A DNA stretch of 64,000 nt, from NCBI GenBank assembly GCA_963402885.1, contig OY727095.1, positions 26,417,001-26,481,000 on the forward strand. The letters are read 5' to 3'. The stretch comes from Antedon bifida (Eukaryota > Echinodermata > Crinoidea > Comatulida > Antedonidae). Each line of letters starts with the position of its first letter. Position 1 is the first letter of the stretch. The position numbers and the translations under genes are program-made. Shown piece by piece: positions 41,641 to 53,830 of the stretch. Under the pieces are notes generated by a model that was not told the DNA's origin, made no database searches, and saw only the letters and a list, made by a program, of their open reading frames with translations.

Positions 41641-44600
41641 CTTAAATGGGATAAAAATATTACATATTATTTTAAATAACTGTGTAACGTTTAATTGTAT
41701 GTAAATTATAAACCAAAACATCATGTTAGATCAAGATTGGTTGAGATATTAATATATTGTTGGCATAATGATTCAACATATTTCAAAACTCTAAAGAAAA
41801 TAAACTACCTGGTACTGGATGTGTGCATCATTATTCCCATGTAGGGAATCCAGTACAGCAACTGATTTCGAAGGCACATGTGCCACAAGTAAAATCCAGT
41901 GTTGTGGCACATGAATCGGAACCAGAATCCAATCAAACTTAGACAGGACAACCTGTATACATTGAAAAAAATGTATGTGTGTATAAGTAAGTATAATAGT
42001 GACATATTGTACATTGATTGAAATTCTAATTACAGGTAATTTGCTGCACATTTTAAGAGTTTCACATGGAAAATAAAGAGAGTAAATGGGTTAAACAAAG
42101 ATAAACTTAATTTACTGGTGATTCTTCAATCACAAACATTAAAACAAAAAATGATACATGAACAACAAATAAGCTGAACCATATAATTATATATAATAAT
42201 ATTATATATAATTATATGGTTCAGCTTATTTGTTGTATTATATTATATAGAAATCCAAAGGCAAATTAATGAAAAAATGACAATGCTGTGGGTATCAGTG
42301 GCTGGATCTCAATAGAGATACAAAAAAAAAAGCGAAAAACTAAATAAAAACGTAAAAAAGTAAAACAGCAAGAAAAATTAGCAGAGCTTTCGGGTAACAC
42401 TAGGCCTTCATCAGTGCAAGTGAAGGAATTTGGATATATATAATATTAATAATAATAATAATAATAAAATGTAAAAGAAATAAAAAATCATTTATATGCA
42501 GTTGATTATATATTAACATGACAAATGGATTTTAACAATGTATGATGGGCCACTAAGTCCAAATAATATTATTGTTATTCTAATCCTATCCTATGTCACA
42601 GAATTTAATCACAAAGTTTTCAGCAAATTTGCATTTAGAGTCATTCATTCATTCATTCTTTATTTAGCCTTTAAAATCGAAATAAAACAGGTGGAAATCT
42701 AAGGAGGCAAAGATAAGCAAAAGCAGTTAAAATCGCTGTAGCTCACAGGCTTGCTTATCCATGCTTAGACAGAGACATAACATTTTGTAGGCCTTAATAG
42801 TGATAACAACCATGAATGTACACACAAAAATATTCAATGTATTCTTGAATTAAAAATAATAAGCTGATGGAGATGGATGGACATTTTAACTAATATATAC
42901 AGAATAATCAAAAAGAGAAAAACTAAATTGTAACTGACCATTGTTTAAAAAGAATAAACAATTCGATTTCGGTAGGTACAAAAAGCAAATAACTGTGAAA
43001 CAATACCTTCTTTGCCAACCACGGTGTAATGTGTGGGTTGTTCCACCTCGAGGCAATGTTTGTGGGCAACACGAACACATGCCCCGTATCGTGCAAGTTT
43101 CTTTGGAAGGCAATTAAGCCCAGATAGGCATTTATGATCTATAGAAATAAATAGTAAATGTTAAATATCCTTAAAAAAGATCCTGAGCGGGAATTTAAAC
43201 AAGAATCTCAACTGTGTAAGGATATATAACCAAAAATAGCCTAATAACACTCGAGGGGAAATAATATGTAGGGGAATTATTTATTATTTATTATTAGTTT
43301 TTGAAAATTATTTGTTATTAGTTTTTGAAAATTCGTAGAAAATGAGTGCAGTGAATTGGCTGCTGTAGATAGGTGATTATTTGTGGTGTAAAAAAAAAAA
43401 AAGTAATAATGCTTTTTGGCATGTATTTATTAATTTAAGAAATAGCACATTTTTACCGCATCATTAATCCACCGTGGACTAATCAGTGTCATCAAATCTT
43501 GACTGTTGATGCTAAATTTTGGCAATTTCATCCACTCATTTTCTTTTAGTTTATTAATGCTTTCCTTCAGCTGATTGATTTCAGTATTTCTTGTTCGTAA
43601 AAAGCCAGTTAATACTGATATATCTGTAAAAAGAAAATAATAAATAATCCAATGTTGTTATTAAGTTCAATATCGGGGCTCGATTTTTTATTAACCTGGC
43701 ACGTAATAAAAACTGCACTGCCTACTCAGGCTATCTTTACCTGGTTGGAACAAAAGTAACATAGCCTATAACAAATAATTAATAAACATAAGTAGGTAAG
43801 TAGCCAATAATTTGAATATTAAAATAGCCATTAATTGCTCAAATACACAGTACAAACAAGTCGAGTCCTGCCTGCTTAAAGGAAAACTTAATAAATGCCA
43901 AATGAACTATTTCACAGGGATTTCATTGGTTGGTTCAATCTGAATAAGATTTGATTTGATTTTATTCGTTTTCAACATAAGATTAGAAGACAATATGAAT
44001 ACAACAATTTACAAGCAAATACATTAAATAAGAAACCAAGGATAGCCCATAAAGTGGAAAGAAAAATCAACTTAATTTCAATGGGGTCCTTTAAACAGCA
44101 TAGACTTACAGCATTACCCTAGAATATAGTATTTGTTATATTGGCATTGTATAGTATTTGTTATATTGGCATAAACAAAGTTTGTATAAGTTAGTTAAGT
44201 TACCTCAATAACATAATTGTTAACCTACCTAGCGTCAAGATTGTTTGAAACTGTGTTGATTTTTTATTGTCTTCATTTTGTTTTTCTTTCTCATTCATGT
44301 TTTCTTCTTCATCTTCTTCCTTAATATCATTATTTTCTTCATCTTGTTCTTGCTTGTCATTATTCTTTTCTTCATCTTGTCCTTCATTTATTTCATTCTT
44401 GTCCTATAAAACAAATGTTTCATTTACATAATACATTTCCACACAATAAAAAATAACATTTTGTTATTAGAAAACTATAAATCATCCTCAGAAATTGTAA
44501 ATTAAGCGCTTGCTAATGTTGTGTTTTAATGAGGATAATATAGTGTTGTATAGTAAAACAATAGGATATAATGTTATTGATCATTAAAATACTTATTTAT

Positions 44601-47116
44601 AATTTATTTGGTTTAAAAAATTGAATTATTCTTTGGGGACCTTAAAAATAAGTCTTTTGTTTTTTTTTCATTTTAATTTAATCCTAAGATTCTAAAACCA
44701 GCAGACTTAGGTCGTCTCCAGTTCCCACCATGGTAGATATAATTAATAGGCATCACTAGCTCTTTTTTTAGATATGTTATAAGTGAATGTTTTAAGGTTT
44801 TTTATTCATGTATGGTTTATAATTTTATGGTACGATATCTAATTTTAATAAGATGTTTCTATTTTTATAGCAATTTTAACTAATTTTTATTTATTTGTAA
44901 TACAATTCATTTCAGTCTTTGACTGTCGTTTTGTAATATATTTTTATATACCGATTAAATGAAAAAAAATAAGAGGAATAATACTTTTAAAATGTCTAGA
45001 ACAAAAATGAATTTATATTAACATAAAATATTATTAAATACCTTAATTATACTAGCCTTAAAATGATCAATGATAGAGATCATTTCTTGCTTGCAAAGGT
45101 ATTGTCCATCTATTGAAAACAAATATTGATGGTTTTAATTAAGGTTATGAAAGAATTGGCATAGTGTTTCAATACCTATCTAATAATTAGATTGGGATTT
45201 GGATTATTTAATATAATATAGTATGTGGAGGCCTAAATAAGTTGGGAAGGTATAAATAGTAAACCCTATTCTTTCATTGAGTTTTTAGGGATAGGGTGGG
45301 TTACATTAACTGTTAGTGTATTGGGTTACTATTACGGGATATCTTCTGGTATTAAATCCCACGAATAGAACACGAAATTGGGTTGACTGGGGGGTGGAAC
45401 TAATACCCAGGGAAACCTGGTTCAGGAAAAAATGATTGATAAAGCATTTCATGTAAAAACTCAACTGAATTAGCTATTATGAGAGGCCTATATTCAGACC
45501 AAAAATCAATACTTGGACTATACCAGGAGATATGCATGTTTGTGAAATCAGAATCACTGGGTGGGATTAAACCCGAAGTGGGATTATACCTGATGATAAG
45601 AAAGTAAGTAAATTTATTGTCATTTATAAATATATAAAAAACATTTACATTGAAATGAATTTCGACTAACAAGAAATAAATAGAACTTAAACTACTGTAT
45701 ATATATACGGTACTACTAAAATTAATCTAACCCACCCCACCCCCAGTTAATTTAACTTTATATAATATAAACATACGTCCTCTTAAAAAAAAACAACCAT
45801 GTTTATCTAGATAATAGAATATTGGTCGATGAACAATCATATGTCATACTGAAATATTTTAAATTGAAAATTGTTGACTTGAATGTCATTTTGTGTACAG
45901 TTTTTGTGATTTTAATGGGTTATTATTTATTATAGACTACCTAATAGGATGGGTTACTATATTATCATTATTATATTATTTCAGGGCCTTCACAGGAAGT
46001 AAATCAACTACATAATTTATTTAAGGTAAAACTAAAATAATATAAGGTTGAAATGATGTTCAGAAAATTCATTTATTAAGTGACTTACCTTTATTAGGCT
46101 GGCAGGGTGACATAAACGGCACATGTATTGGCCACCATGATGGCTTGTTTTCGATGAGGTAAAAAGTTTTACCTAACTGTGGAGCTAAAGTGAAATAATT
46201 AAATCATGTTATATTATATTTATATATTGTTATACTCTGTTATAAAAGAGAAACAATAAATGAACTAAAAATTCCCATTATATGCCATTTACAAATGTAA
46301 TGTTTACTACAACATTTATTACAAAACTCAGACTGTGGGTAGGCCACCCTGTATGTTGATGCTGGTAAACTCATTATCTCCTTAAGGTTGTCTAATCTAA
46401 CTAAACAATTGCTTTTTATAATGACCTTTAATAGGGCAATAAATTTTGGGTTTGGGACAGATAAATCTCCAGACCATCCTTGTGTGCATTCTTTGTCATA
46501 TGACTAATTTATTTTAATCTCTTGTTTTCCATTGTATGGAAACAAATTTATCTGGCTTAGGAATGGATTTTAATTCACAACTTATGGTTCAGATACACCC
46601 ATAAAATATGTTCTGAAATAACATTTTTTTCTACGAGATGAACAAATAAAAGTTTGAAATACGTCTGAATCAATGGCCAATTGCCTCGCTTTTTTATACA
46701 GTAGTAAACTTCTTAGTGGTATGATATAGGATTTTTTTTAACACATAGAGTATGCACATACAAATATGGTGGCATTCTAGTTCAACCAGATTTTATTTTC
46801 TTGAATTTTTAAGGCTCAAATAGGTCAAATTACAAACTGTAAACTTTTGTTAAAAATCATAATTATGTATGATGATATTTGAATTACAATTTGAAACCCA
46901 CAATATATACCCCAACCTCTACTGTATTTTACATTTTAATTTGTATTATTCATTAATCTATGAAATTTGTATTCTTCTTTTCCAATTTCAGTAACATACC
47001 AGTTGTCCTGACAACTCGAACAATCATCCCACGTAATCTCATAACAGATAGGTTCGTTGTGTCCTCTTCTTCTATAAGCTCTTTTATAGTTAAAAATTCA
47101 TTGTCTGTTGTTATAA
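41523..47116 (-). CDS. Ulp1/SENP-like C48 cysteine protease gene (eight exons)
   Basis: Exons on the minus strand, each with GT-AG borders: 47116-47000, 46184-46089, 45109-45042, 44403-44229, 43623-43457, 43138-43007, 41952-41809, 41640-41523. Phases match at every junction except the last, where the donor CAG|GTAGTT leaves the final exon out of frame; a weaker donor seven bases earlier restores it. The product has a leading basic/acidic region (exon at 44403 is Asp/Glu/Lys-rich), then RWINDA-IINAYLGLIA (Ulp1 substrate-side motif), PIHVPQHWILLVA (catalytic His), AVLDSLHG (Asp) and KQTDGHSCGSFVML (Gln and Cys). The family removes SUMO or related modifiers. 5' and 3' ends are unresolved; it could be a host SENP-like gene or one derived from a transposon. 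Confidence 0.82.
41809..41952 (-). CDS. C48 protease His/Asp exon
   Basis: 48 codons, VVLSKFDWILVPIH to HIQYQ, carrying QHW (His) and LDS (Asp). Acceptor TGTATACAG; donor CAG|GTAGTT. Confidence 0.85.
42162..42236. other. Perfect palindrome, 37-bp arms
   Basis: ACAACAAATAAGCTGAACC and an AT-rich stretch are mirrored exactly around the centre base 42199. Cruciform-prone, in an intron of the C48 gene. Confidence 0.9.
42245..42425 (+). repeat. Dispersed repeat with Penelope-type 3' motif
   Basis: Second copy of the repeat at 36950-37070, extended by AGCAGAGCTTTCGGG...CTTCATCAGTGC and followed by an (AAT)n run at 42445-42475. Confidence 0.7.
42381..42420 (-). ncRNA. Hammerhead-like motif (degenerate)
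   Basis: On the minus strand CACTGATGAAGG, a CTAGTG loop region, CCC and GAAAGCTCTGC follow the order of hammerhead core boxes CTGATGA and GAAA. Stem II is only two or three pairs. Confidence 0.4.
42630..42790 (-). repeat. Candidate SINE/LINE 3' end with (ATTC)n tail
   Basis: Four ATTC units precede TTTATTTAGCC..., which on the minus strand reads as an element ending in an (AATG)n tail. Confidence 0.4.
43007..43138 (-). CDS. C48 protease exon with INAYLGLI motif
   Basis: 44 codons from IINAYLGLIAFQRN to TPWLAKK, joining in phase 0 to exons on both sides. The upstream exon 43623-43457 ends SPRWINDA, completing the W-x-N-D-x-x-I-N motif of Ulp1 proteases. Confidence 0.85.
43920..44110 (-). 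repeat. Candidate non-LTR 3' end with (AAATC)n tail
   Basis: GATTTGATTTGATTTTATTCG at 43949 is a simple tail on the minus strand, preceded there by a CCCATTGAAATTAAG-type body. It lies in an intron of the C48 gene. Confidence 0.45.
45250..46000. repeat. Diverged relative of the TIR element interior at 10.5-10.9 kb
   Basis: Shared word order GGGTTACTATTA, TTTTGT...AGTTTTTGTGA and TTATTATAGA...CTA..AGG..GGGTTACTAT recurs in both places. Identity is low and the borders are not defined. Confidence 0.4.
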
Positions 47117-47656
47117 CTATGAAAAAAAATATGAACTAAGTAAGTAGAGTATGATTCAAATCCACAAAATGGGTTCTGTGGAGAGAGTAGCTCTTCCAGC
47201 TGCACCCATAGACCAGGTGATGTTCAGGGATCCTCTATGAAATCTGATTATATTAAATAAAAAGATATATTGATAAAATTCTTTTTTTTTTAATTTATGG
47301 GTTTAAATTATAACATAAAAGCATATCAGTATCTATCTTGTATTATCTTATATTTAAATATATAATTTTATTGCAATGTATCTTGTATCATATTTAAATA
47401 TTTTATTACTTTATTTATTTTATTGTAAATTGCAAATAGGCCCTCTCTTAAAACACAATTAAACATTATTATTACCATTAGTTACCATCAAGGAAATAAA
47501 CTAAAGAATTCCATTTTCTAAAAAGTATAAATATTTCTAATTTCTAAATAATAGTTGTGTTTTGTGTCACATTAATTCATAAAAATACCAAATCTAGGAA
47601 GCTAAATTAAACAAAATTATGAATAACTGTATAGGATTCAAATGCTTTTTAACAGA
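47117..47656. other. Intronic or upstream DNA of the C48 gene
   Basis: AT-rich with no supported exon. Confidence 0.4.
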
Positions 47657-47769
47657 CAATAGTTGAGTAAAGCGCAGGATTGGTTATTTTGGAGTTTTCA
47701 GAGCTTATACTTGTGTTGTAGCATACAGGTTTTTTTTGCTATTTGTTGCTTTAACCATGCTATTTATGC

Positions 47770-48620
47770 TAATATTGCTATTTCTGCTTATAGCTGGAAA
47801 AGCAGTTGTGGTTGCTACTGATATGTTATTGTGCTATTGAAGTCTAAGGGCTAAGTGTTTCACTGCTATAGCAGCTATTTCTGCCATAGCTGGAAAAGCA
47901 GTTGTGGTTGCTACTGATATGCTATTGTGCTATTGAAGTTTGAGAGTTAAGTGTTACTGCTATAGCAGCTATTTTTGCTATAGCTCGAAAAGCAGTTGTG
48001 GTTGCTACTGATATGCTATTATGCTATTGAAGTCCAAGGGTTAAGTGTTACTGCTATAGCAGCTATTTTTGCTATAGCTGGAAAAGCAGTTATGGTTGCT
48101 ATTGATTTGCTATTATGCTATTGAAGTCTAAGGGTTAAGTGTTACTGCTATAGCAGCTATTTCTGCTATAGCTCGAAAAGCAGATATGGTTGCTACTGAT
48201 ATGCTATTGTGCTATTCAGTTTCAGTTTCAGTTTCAGTTTTTATTTTCCAAAATAATAATGATAAGCGAAATGGAATATATGCAAAAATGGAAGGATGAC
48301 CAAAAAAGAGCAAAGCTCGTACAGTATTTGGCCACCTTAACAAAATAATTAATACATGATACAAACATAATTGAAGCACAGGACGAGACAATACTAGCTA
48401 AACATGTTGGCATAAGAACTCAAAGATAGTGCGATAAAACCAAAAGAAGCAAAAGAACAATGTAAATGTAAACATATTTGTAACACTCATTGATAAGTTA
48501 AGAGCAAATTATTTTTATACAACTTTTTAAGTCTAAGGGTTAAGTCTTACTGCTATAGCAGCTATTTTTGCTATAGCTGGAAAAGCAGTTGTGGTTGCTG
48601 TTGATATGCTATTATGTTAG
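47770..48620. repeat. 94-bp satellite, interrupted array
   Basis: Units of CTGCTATAGCAGCTATTTTTGC...TATTGAAGTCTAAGGG type, about five copies from 47770 to 48216 and one at 48528-48620. The unit itself contains the palindrome CTGCTATAGCAG. Confidence 0.9.
48217..48527 (-). mobile_element. ~310-bp SINE-like insertion with (AAACTG)n tail
   Basis: It splits a 94-bp satellite unit between TGCTATT and GTCTAAGGG. Its plus-strand start is (CAGTTT)4, so on the minus strand it ends in an (AAACTG)n tail like several non-LTR elements. No coding capacity. Confidence 0.7.
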
Positions 48621-48979
48621 TAATAATTATTGATGAGTTGCTAAGTTGATAATTAAAAAATAGGCTTAATTTATAATATTAAAATAACAAATAAAACCTT
48701 GTAATTTTCAATAATCATGGCATTTTTGAAAGAAATATACATTATGACTAATTTTGCGCACCATATATTTGTAAGACCGGACCATATTTGGCTGCCAAAA
48801 ACAGTCCTACTGCCCGGACCGATTTTATCCAGGCCGGACCAGTTTTGGCCCTGGTACAGATACTGAGATGGGTGCAATAATCACCTTTTCCTAACCTTGG
48901 AGACATTGATTTGTATAAGGATGGTGGCATGAAGCTACATAGACCCATTGTCTATGTTGTAACTTCATTTATTCATTAA

Positions 48980-49525
48980 AGATGTATTGTCCCTTGAAAC
49001 ACAAAAAAATGAAGGTCAAAATATTCTAAATTTAAATTGGCCATATCAAAGTAATATTAAAGTTATTCACTTTAAGTCGAAAATTCGAGTCACAAACAAC
49101 AATTTTACGTAATTAAAAGCTAAATTAATTAATTACATTTCGTCTGGAAAATCGTCGCGAGCGAAAGTAAACAAAGATTTCAAACCACGAGTATACATTA
49201 TGCATGATGCTAATTAGGATTGTTTACAACTCTTCACGGTTGAGAAGGTGTTTTCACACAGATCGCGAGGAATTTTTATGATTATGCATACAGAGTAGCC
49301 AAATAAGCGCGTTGCATTAAGAGGTATGCTTTGATTGAAAACTTTGACTGGAAGTCAAAGTTATTTTTTGAACCAAAAGACGTCTGTATTTCAGTTAAAT
49401 GATTTTTTTTCCGACTAATTTTTGGTGAAAGTTAATAACTATTAGGATACTTCAAAATGACCCACTTTTTTTCGAAATCTTTTATTTTTTATTTTTTTGG
49501 AATTTGACAAAGGGACAATACATCT
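48980..49525. mobile_element. TTAA-flanked MITE, copy 1 (piggyBac-like)
   Basis: Inverted ends AGATGTATTGTCCCTT/AAGGGACAATACATCT sit between TTAA at 48976-48979 and 49526-49529. The TTAA duplication is typical of piggyBac-type and Kolobok elements. Internal sequence is noncoding. A second copy is at 58868-59385. Confidence 0.9.
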
Positions 49526-49529
49526 TTAA

Positions 49530-50570
49530 ACATATGAAAGCATTTAACACATTTAACACAAACAATACTGAACAATTTTACATCTCAAAATTGCAGTGCA
49601 TATTATGAGAAGAAACAAATAAGCATAAGGTTGCTTATAATTGATGAAGAAATAGCAAAGATCAGGGAACGGAAACTTTAAATTAATTAAGTAGCATTGA
49701 CATTGCATTGAAATAATATTGCATTATTAAGGAAAAATACACTTGTTCCTTGCTCTCAATAATAGAGAAAAAATCCAATAATTCTCATTACAAAAATATC
49801 TGAATATACATGTGGAGTAATTTTTTTTAGGATACATGCCAGGGGTTTTAAATGAGGGTGGTTAGGACACTAATACACATTGAATACACTGTGTATACTA
49901 ATAAAGGGTTAGGTGTAGTTGACACAGTGGAGGTTATTTAAATGGTTAGGTTCAGTTGGTTAAAGGGTTTGGTTTATTAAGAGGGTGGGGTTCAGATGAT
50001 AGTTGAGATTATTTAGAGGGTTGGGTTCATTTGATGCTTGAGATTATTTCGACGGTTAGGTTTAGTTGACAGTTCAAAATTTCTTGAAATGGGAATTCAG
50101 TTGATACTTCAGATTCTTTAAGTTTCTGTCCAAAGAAAGTTGATGCAACATGTTAATTGCCGAAACACCGATTTACAAATATAAAAAATTAATGTCATTG
50201 CATTGTATGTGGTTGGAAGATGTTTCTATAATGTTGATGGTAGTTGTTTTTATAACTCAAACAGCTTTAAGTACTGTAGTACAGTATTGCCAATAACCTA
50301 GCATCCGTCTGTTGCAAGCTGTATATGAGAGTTATCAGTTTGATTGTTCAGTTAATAAGTATGGCTGTAATTGATATAATGTAATGACAAAGTAGTAAAT
50401 TGTGATTTAGGTTTTCTGAACCAAATTAAACACATCGTCATTGCTAACAAATACGAGACATTCGCAATAATTGAATTGCGTTCAGAGCTTGACAATTCAA
50501 TCAGTGAGAATGAACCATCATGATAAGTTGTAGTTTGTTTTTGCTTGTACTTAATTGTATTTAATTAAAG
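49530..50570. other. Unassigned DNA with GGTTAGGT words
   Basis: 49850-50100 has several irregular GGGTTAGGTTCAGTTGA-like words resembling a decayed repeat. No gene supported. Confidence 0.4.
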
Positions 50571-50842
50571 CATGTCTTGACAAACATACAAGTATACAAA
50601 CTTGCAATGGCCTAATGACAAACACATTGACAACACTCATATCAACAATCAGTAGGTGTTCTCTTTATACACGACCTTGTGTCTACCAGACTTTCTGTAA
50701 TGATAACAATTGTTGGGTTGAAATTTTGCAAAATATATGCCAAAAGAGCATGGAAAAAGCGCTCCGCAATTATCAATCAATAGATCTAGATATTTTAACA
50801 GATTTCCGTTCTGTATTGCAGAGTAAAACTAGCAAAGTGTAA
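50571..50842 (+). CDS. Candidate terminal exon, unknown protein
   Basis: After an acceptor-like TTTAATTAAAG the frame runs 90 codons (CLDKHTSIQTCNGLM to LQSKTSKV) to a stop, with seven or more Cys residues. A T-rich 3' region follows, with AATAAA at 51079-51084. There is no Met start, so upstream exons would be required; none was found. I do not recognise the protein. It lies inside the 10.7-kb TIR element and could be element-borne or a captured host exon. Confidence 0.4.
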
Positions 50843-51117
50843 ATTTCTAATGTTGTTGCTTTTGTTTTTGTTTTTTTTTAATTTATTTATTTTTTTGTTT
50901 TTTTTACTGTATCTATCAGTTGATTTTTAAATGCCTTCTTTTATTTCTTATGTTTAACTTTATAATGTCATTTGTTAATTTTGCAAATGTTAATTTCTGT
51001 TCATTGTAGGGGTTTTTTATATCTGTATTTTGTATCGTCATTGTAAACGACACTTAACTGCTGTATGGAGACTAAATGAATAAATTTATATTTACTAAAC
51101 TTTCAAAACACAATTAA

Positions 51118-51215
51118 ATCCAAGATTTAACCACCCTCATGTGAAACGCCTGACGTGTATACCCATAAAAAAACATCACTCCAGATGTAAACCGCCAAGA
51201 TCTGAACACCACCAC
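51118..51215. repeat. Single outlying unit of the 76-bp satellite
   Basis: One and a quarter units (CCAAGATTTAACCACCCTC... to CCGCCAAGATCTGA) lie 2.6 kb before the main array. Confidence 0.85.
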
Positions 51216-51269
51216 CACCAATTCAAAATGGTTTTGACTTACCCCAATGCTTCGGATCCAATTAAAACG

Positions 51270-51430
51270 AATTAAAGGAAATGCAAAAAGTGTTCAACAA
51301 TGTTCAAATGTTCAAACAACGAGTTAAAGAAATGTTAAAAGTGCTCATCAATGTTCAAATTTTCAAACAACGAACTCAAAAAATGCGAAAGGTGTTCGTC
51401 AATGTTCAAATGCTCGAAGTTCAAAATTAA
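51270..51430. repeat. ~54-bp minisatellite, three units
   Basis: Units contain GTTCAAATGTTCAAACAACGA and AAATGTTAAAAGTGTTC blocks. Confidence 0.7.
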
Positions 51431-51929
51431 AAAAAGTAAATGTTAAAAAAACGTTCTTGTCCGCTTGCTTCTGTTTTCCGTCTTGAGTCTTCTTGTGTCT
51501 TCCTTGATTATCTTCTTTATCTTCATCAAACGGTTATACTTGTTCTGCTTGTCTGATTAAAATATAAATTTTAGCTTGTCTTCGTGTAATTTTCGGTTTT
51601 CTCCTATCAAACAATTATCTGACTGGTGGCTGGTTTTCTTCGTCTTCGTCTCTTGTTCTGTTTCAAGAAATTATCTCTTGCTTTTATTTTCTGCTTCTTG
51701 TCTTTATGTTAATTTTCTTGTAAATTTTGGTTTCCTCGCTCTTTTTCTTGTAAAATTTGGGTCTTTTACCATGTAATATAATGTTATGTTATGTTGTACT
51801 TTGTAAGGAAGACTCTTTACTCGCTTTGCTGTCGTAACATATATTATTTATTTAGAATATACTTGATACAATAATAATGATATGGATGCAGCTAACTAAC
51901 TGACTAAGGAACAGAGGATTAGTGATGCT

Positions 51930-52090
51930 GGCTGTAAGGTATGCGCTCTGTAAAGTGGCTGTAAGGTGTTCTTCTGAAGAAGTGGCTGTGAAGTGTGTGC
52001 TCTGTAAAGTGGCTGTAAGGTGTGTGTCTCTGTAAAGTGGCTGTAAGGTGTGTGTCTCTGTAAAGTGGCTGTAAGGTGTGTCTGGGCTCT
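51930..52090. repeat. 28-bp minisatellite (TCTGTAAAGTGGCTGTAAGG)
   Basis: Six units, the last three nearly identical with spacing 28 bp. Overlapping minus ORFs (THLTATLQ repeats) are a consequence. Confidence 0.85.
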
Positions 52091-52693
52091 TCTGAAACTT
52101 GGGAGTATATCGGCTTCGGTTCATTTACATATGTCACTACGTAATCTGTGAGGGTAACGATTGGTTCTAAGTTGGTCCAGGGGTGTTTAAGTGGGAGTGA
52201 TTAACGGTATAATAAGGTATTTCAATGATGGATGACACTGTCAAATCTGTACTTAAATAGTGTCAATCTCTCCTGGTTTAACGATGGGATAGGTCAAATG
52301 TTAAACTAAGTGTTTTCTTTAGGGATTCTTTTATAAACTAATGGTCATTAAAAAACATCTGGACAAACTCTCCTCTGGACTTTCTGGGTCAAATTTGTGA
52401 ACTCAAATACAAAGGTTGATAGAAATTATAAAAGTATATCATTACATTACAATATCATAGATTAATGTGACCACTGTAGCATCTCTTTTACTGTTAATTA
52501 GTGTTATAACTACCTACTACTAGACCATTGCATAAATTAGATTGTGAAGTAATTATTGGTCGTGTTGTATTAAAAAAAAAAACTAAATTAATTATGGTAT
52601 AATATTCATATCATCATACTCGTCAGAACAAGTGCATTTGTATACATGTTGCATACTTCTATATAGAATAGATTTTTTTTCTTTTTACCGTAG
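52091..52693. other. Unassigned DNA
   Basis: AT-rich; nothing recognised before the exon-like segment at 52694. Confidence 0.4.
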
Positions 52694-52804
52694 GATAATA
52701 AAAATCAGCTGTACCAAAACACTTTCATGACCTTGATTGGACTTGCAGTTGATAATGCTGTAAGGGCTTGTGATTTTAGCCAAGAAATTCAAATACATTT
52801 TCAG
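52694..52804 (+). CDS. Candidate internal exon, unknown protein
   Basis: A T-rich tract and TTACCGTAG acceptor precede 37 open codons (DNKNQLYQNTFM, then LAVDNAVRACDFSQ) ending at CAG|GTAAAT. Phase is 0 on both sides. No domain is recognised and no partner exon was found; it lies within the TIR element and is flanked by satellite DNA. Confidence 0.45.
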
Positions 52805-52892
52805 GTAAATGGATTTATATAATCAAAATGTCCTACAATAAAAACTGGTAAATAAGAATGTTTAGTTTTATTTATATGATATTAGGAGAAAC

Positions 52893-53830
52893 TATTGCTG
52901 GAAAAGCAGTTGTGGTTGCTACTGATACGCTATTATGCTATTGAAGTGTAAGGGTTAAGTGTTTCACCGCTATAGCAGCTATTTCTGCTATAGCAGGAAA
53001 AGCAGTTGTGGTTGCTACTGATATGCTATTGTGCTATTGAAGTCTGGGAGTTAAGTGTTACTGCTATAGCAGCTATTTTTGCTATAGCTGGAAAAGCAGT
53101 TATGGTTGCTATTGATTTGCTATTATGCTATTGAAGTCTAAGGGTTAAGTGTTACTGCTATAGCAGCTATTTTTGCTATAGCTGAAAAAGCAGTTGTGGT
53201 TGCTACTGATATGCTATTATGCTATTGAAGTGTAAGGGTTAAATGTTTCACTGCTATAGCAGCTATTTTTGCTATAGCTGAAAAAGCAGTTGTGGTTGCT
53301 ACTGATGTGCTATTATGCTATTGAAGTGTAAGGGTTAAATGTTTCACTGCTATAGCACAAAAAGCAGATGTGGTTGTTACTGATATGCTATTATGCTATT
53401 GAAGTCTAAGGGTTAAGTGTTACTGCTATAGCAGCTATTTCTGCTATAGCTCGAATAGCAGATGTGGTTGCTACTGATATGCTATTATGCTATTGAAGTC
53501 TAAGGGTTAAGTGTTACTGCTATAGCAGCTATTTTTGCTATAGCTGGAAAAGCAGTTGTAGTTACTACTGATACGCTATTATGCTATTGAAGTGTAAGGG
53601 TTAAGTGTTTCACCGCTATAGCAGCTATTTCTGCTATAGCAGGAAAAGCAGTTGTGGTTGCTACTGATGTGCTATTGTGCTATTGAAGTCTAAGGGTTAA
53701 GTGTAACTGCTATAGCAGCTATTTTTGCTGAAGCTGGAAAAGCAGTTATGGTTGCTATTGATTTGCTATTATGCCATTGAAGTCCAAGGGTTAAGTGTTA
53801 CTGCTATAGCAGCTATTTCTGCTATAGCTC
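52893..53830. repeat. 94-bp satellite, main array
   Basis: About ten units of the same family as 47770-48620, with one shortened unit near 53350. Confidence 0.92.

Noticed and set aside
51852..52137. Thr/His-rich minus ORF with repeated HLTATLQ
   Set aside because: It is the 28-bp minisatellite read in an open frame.
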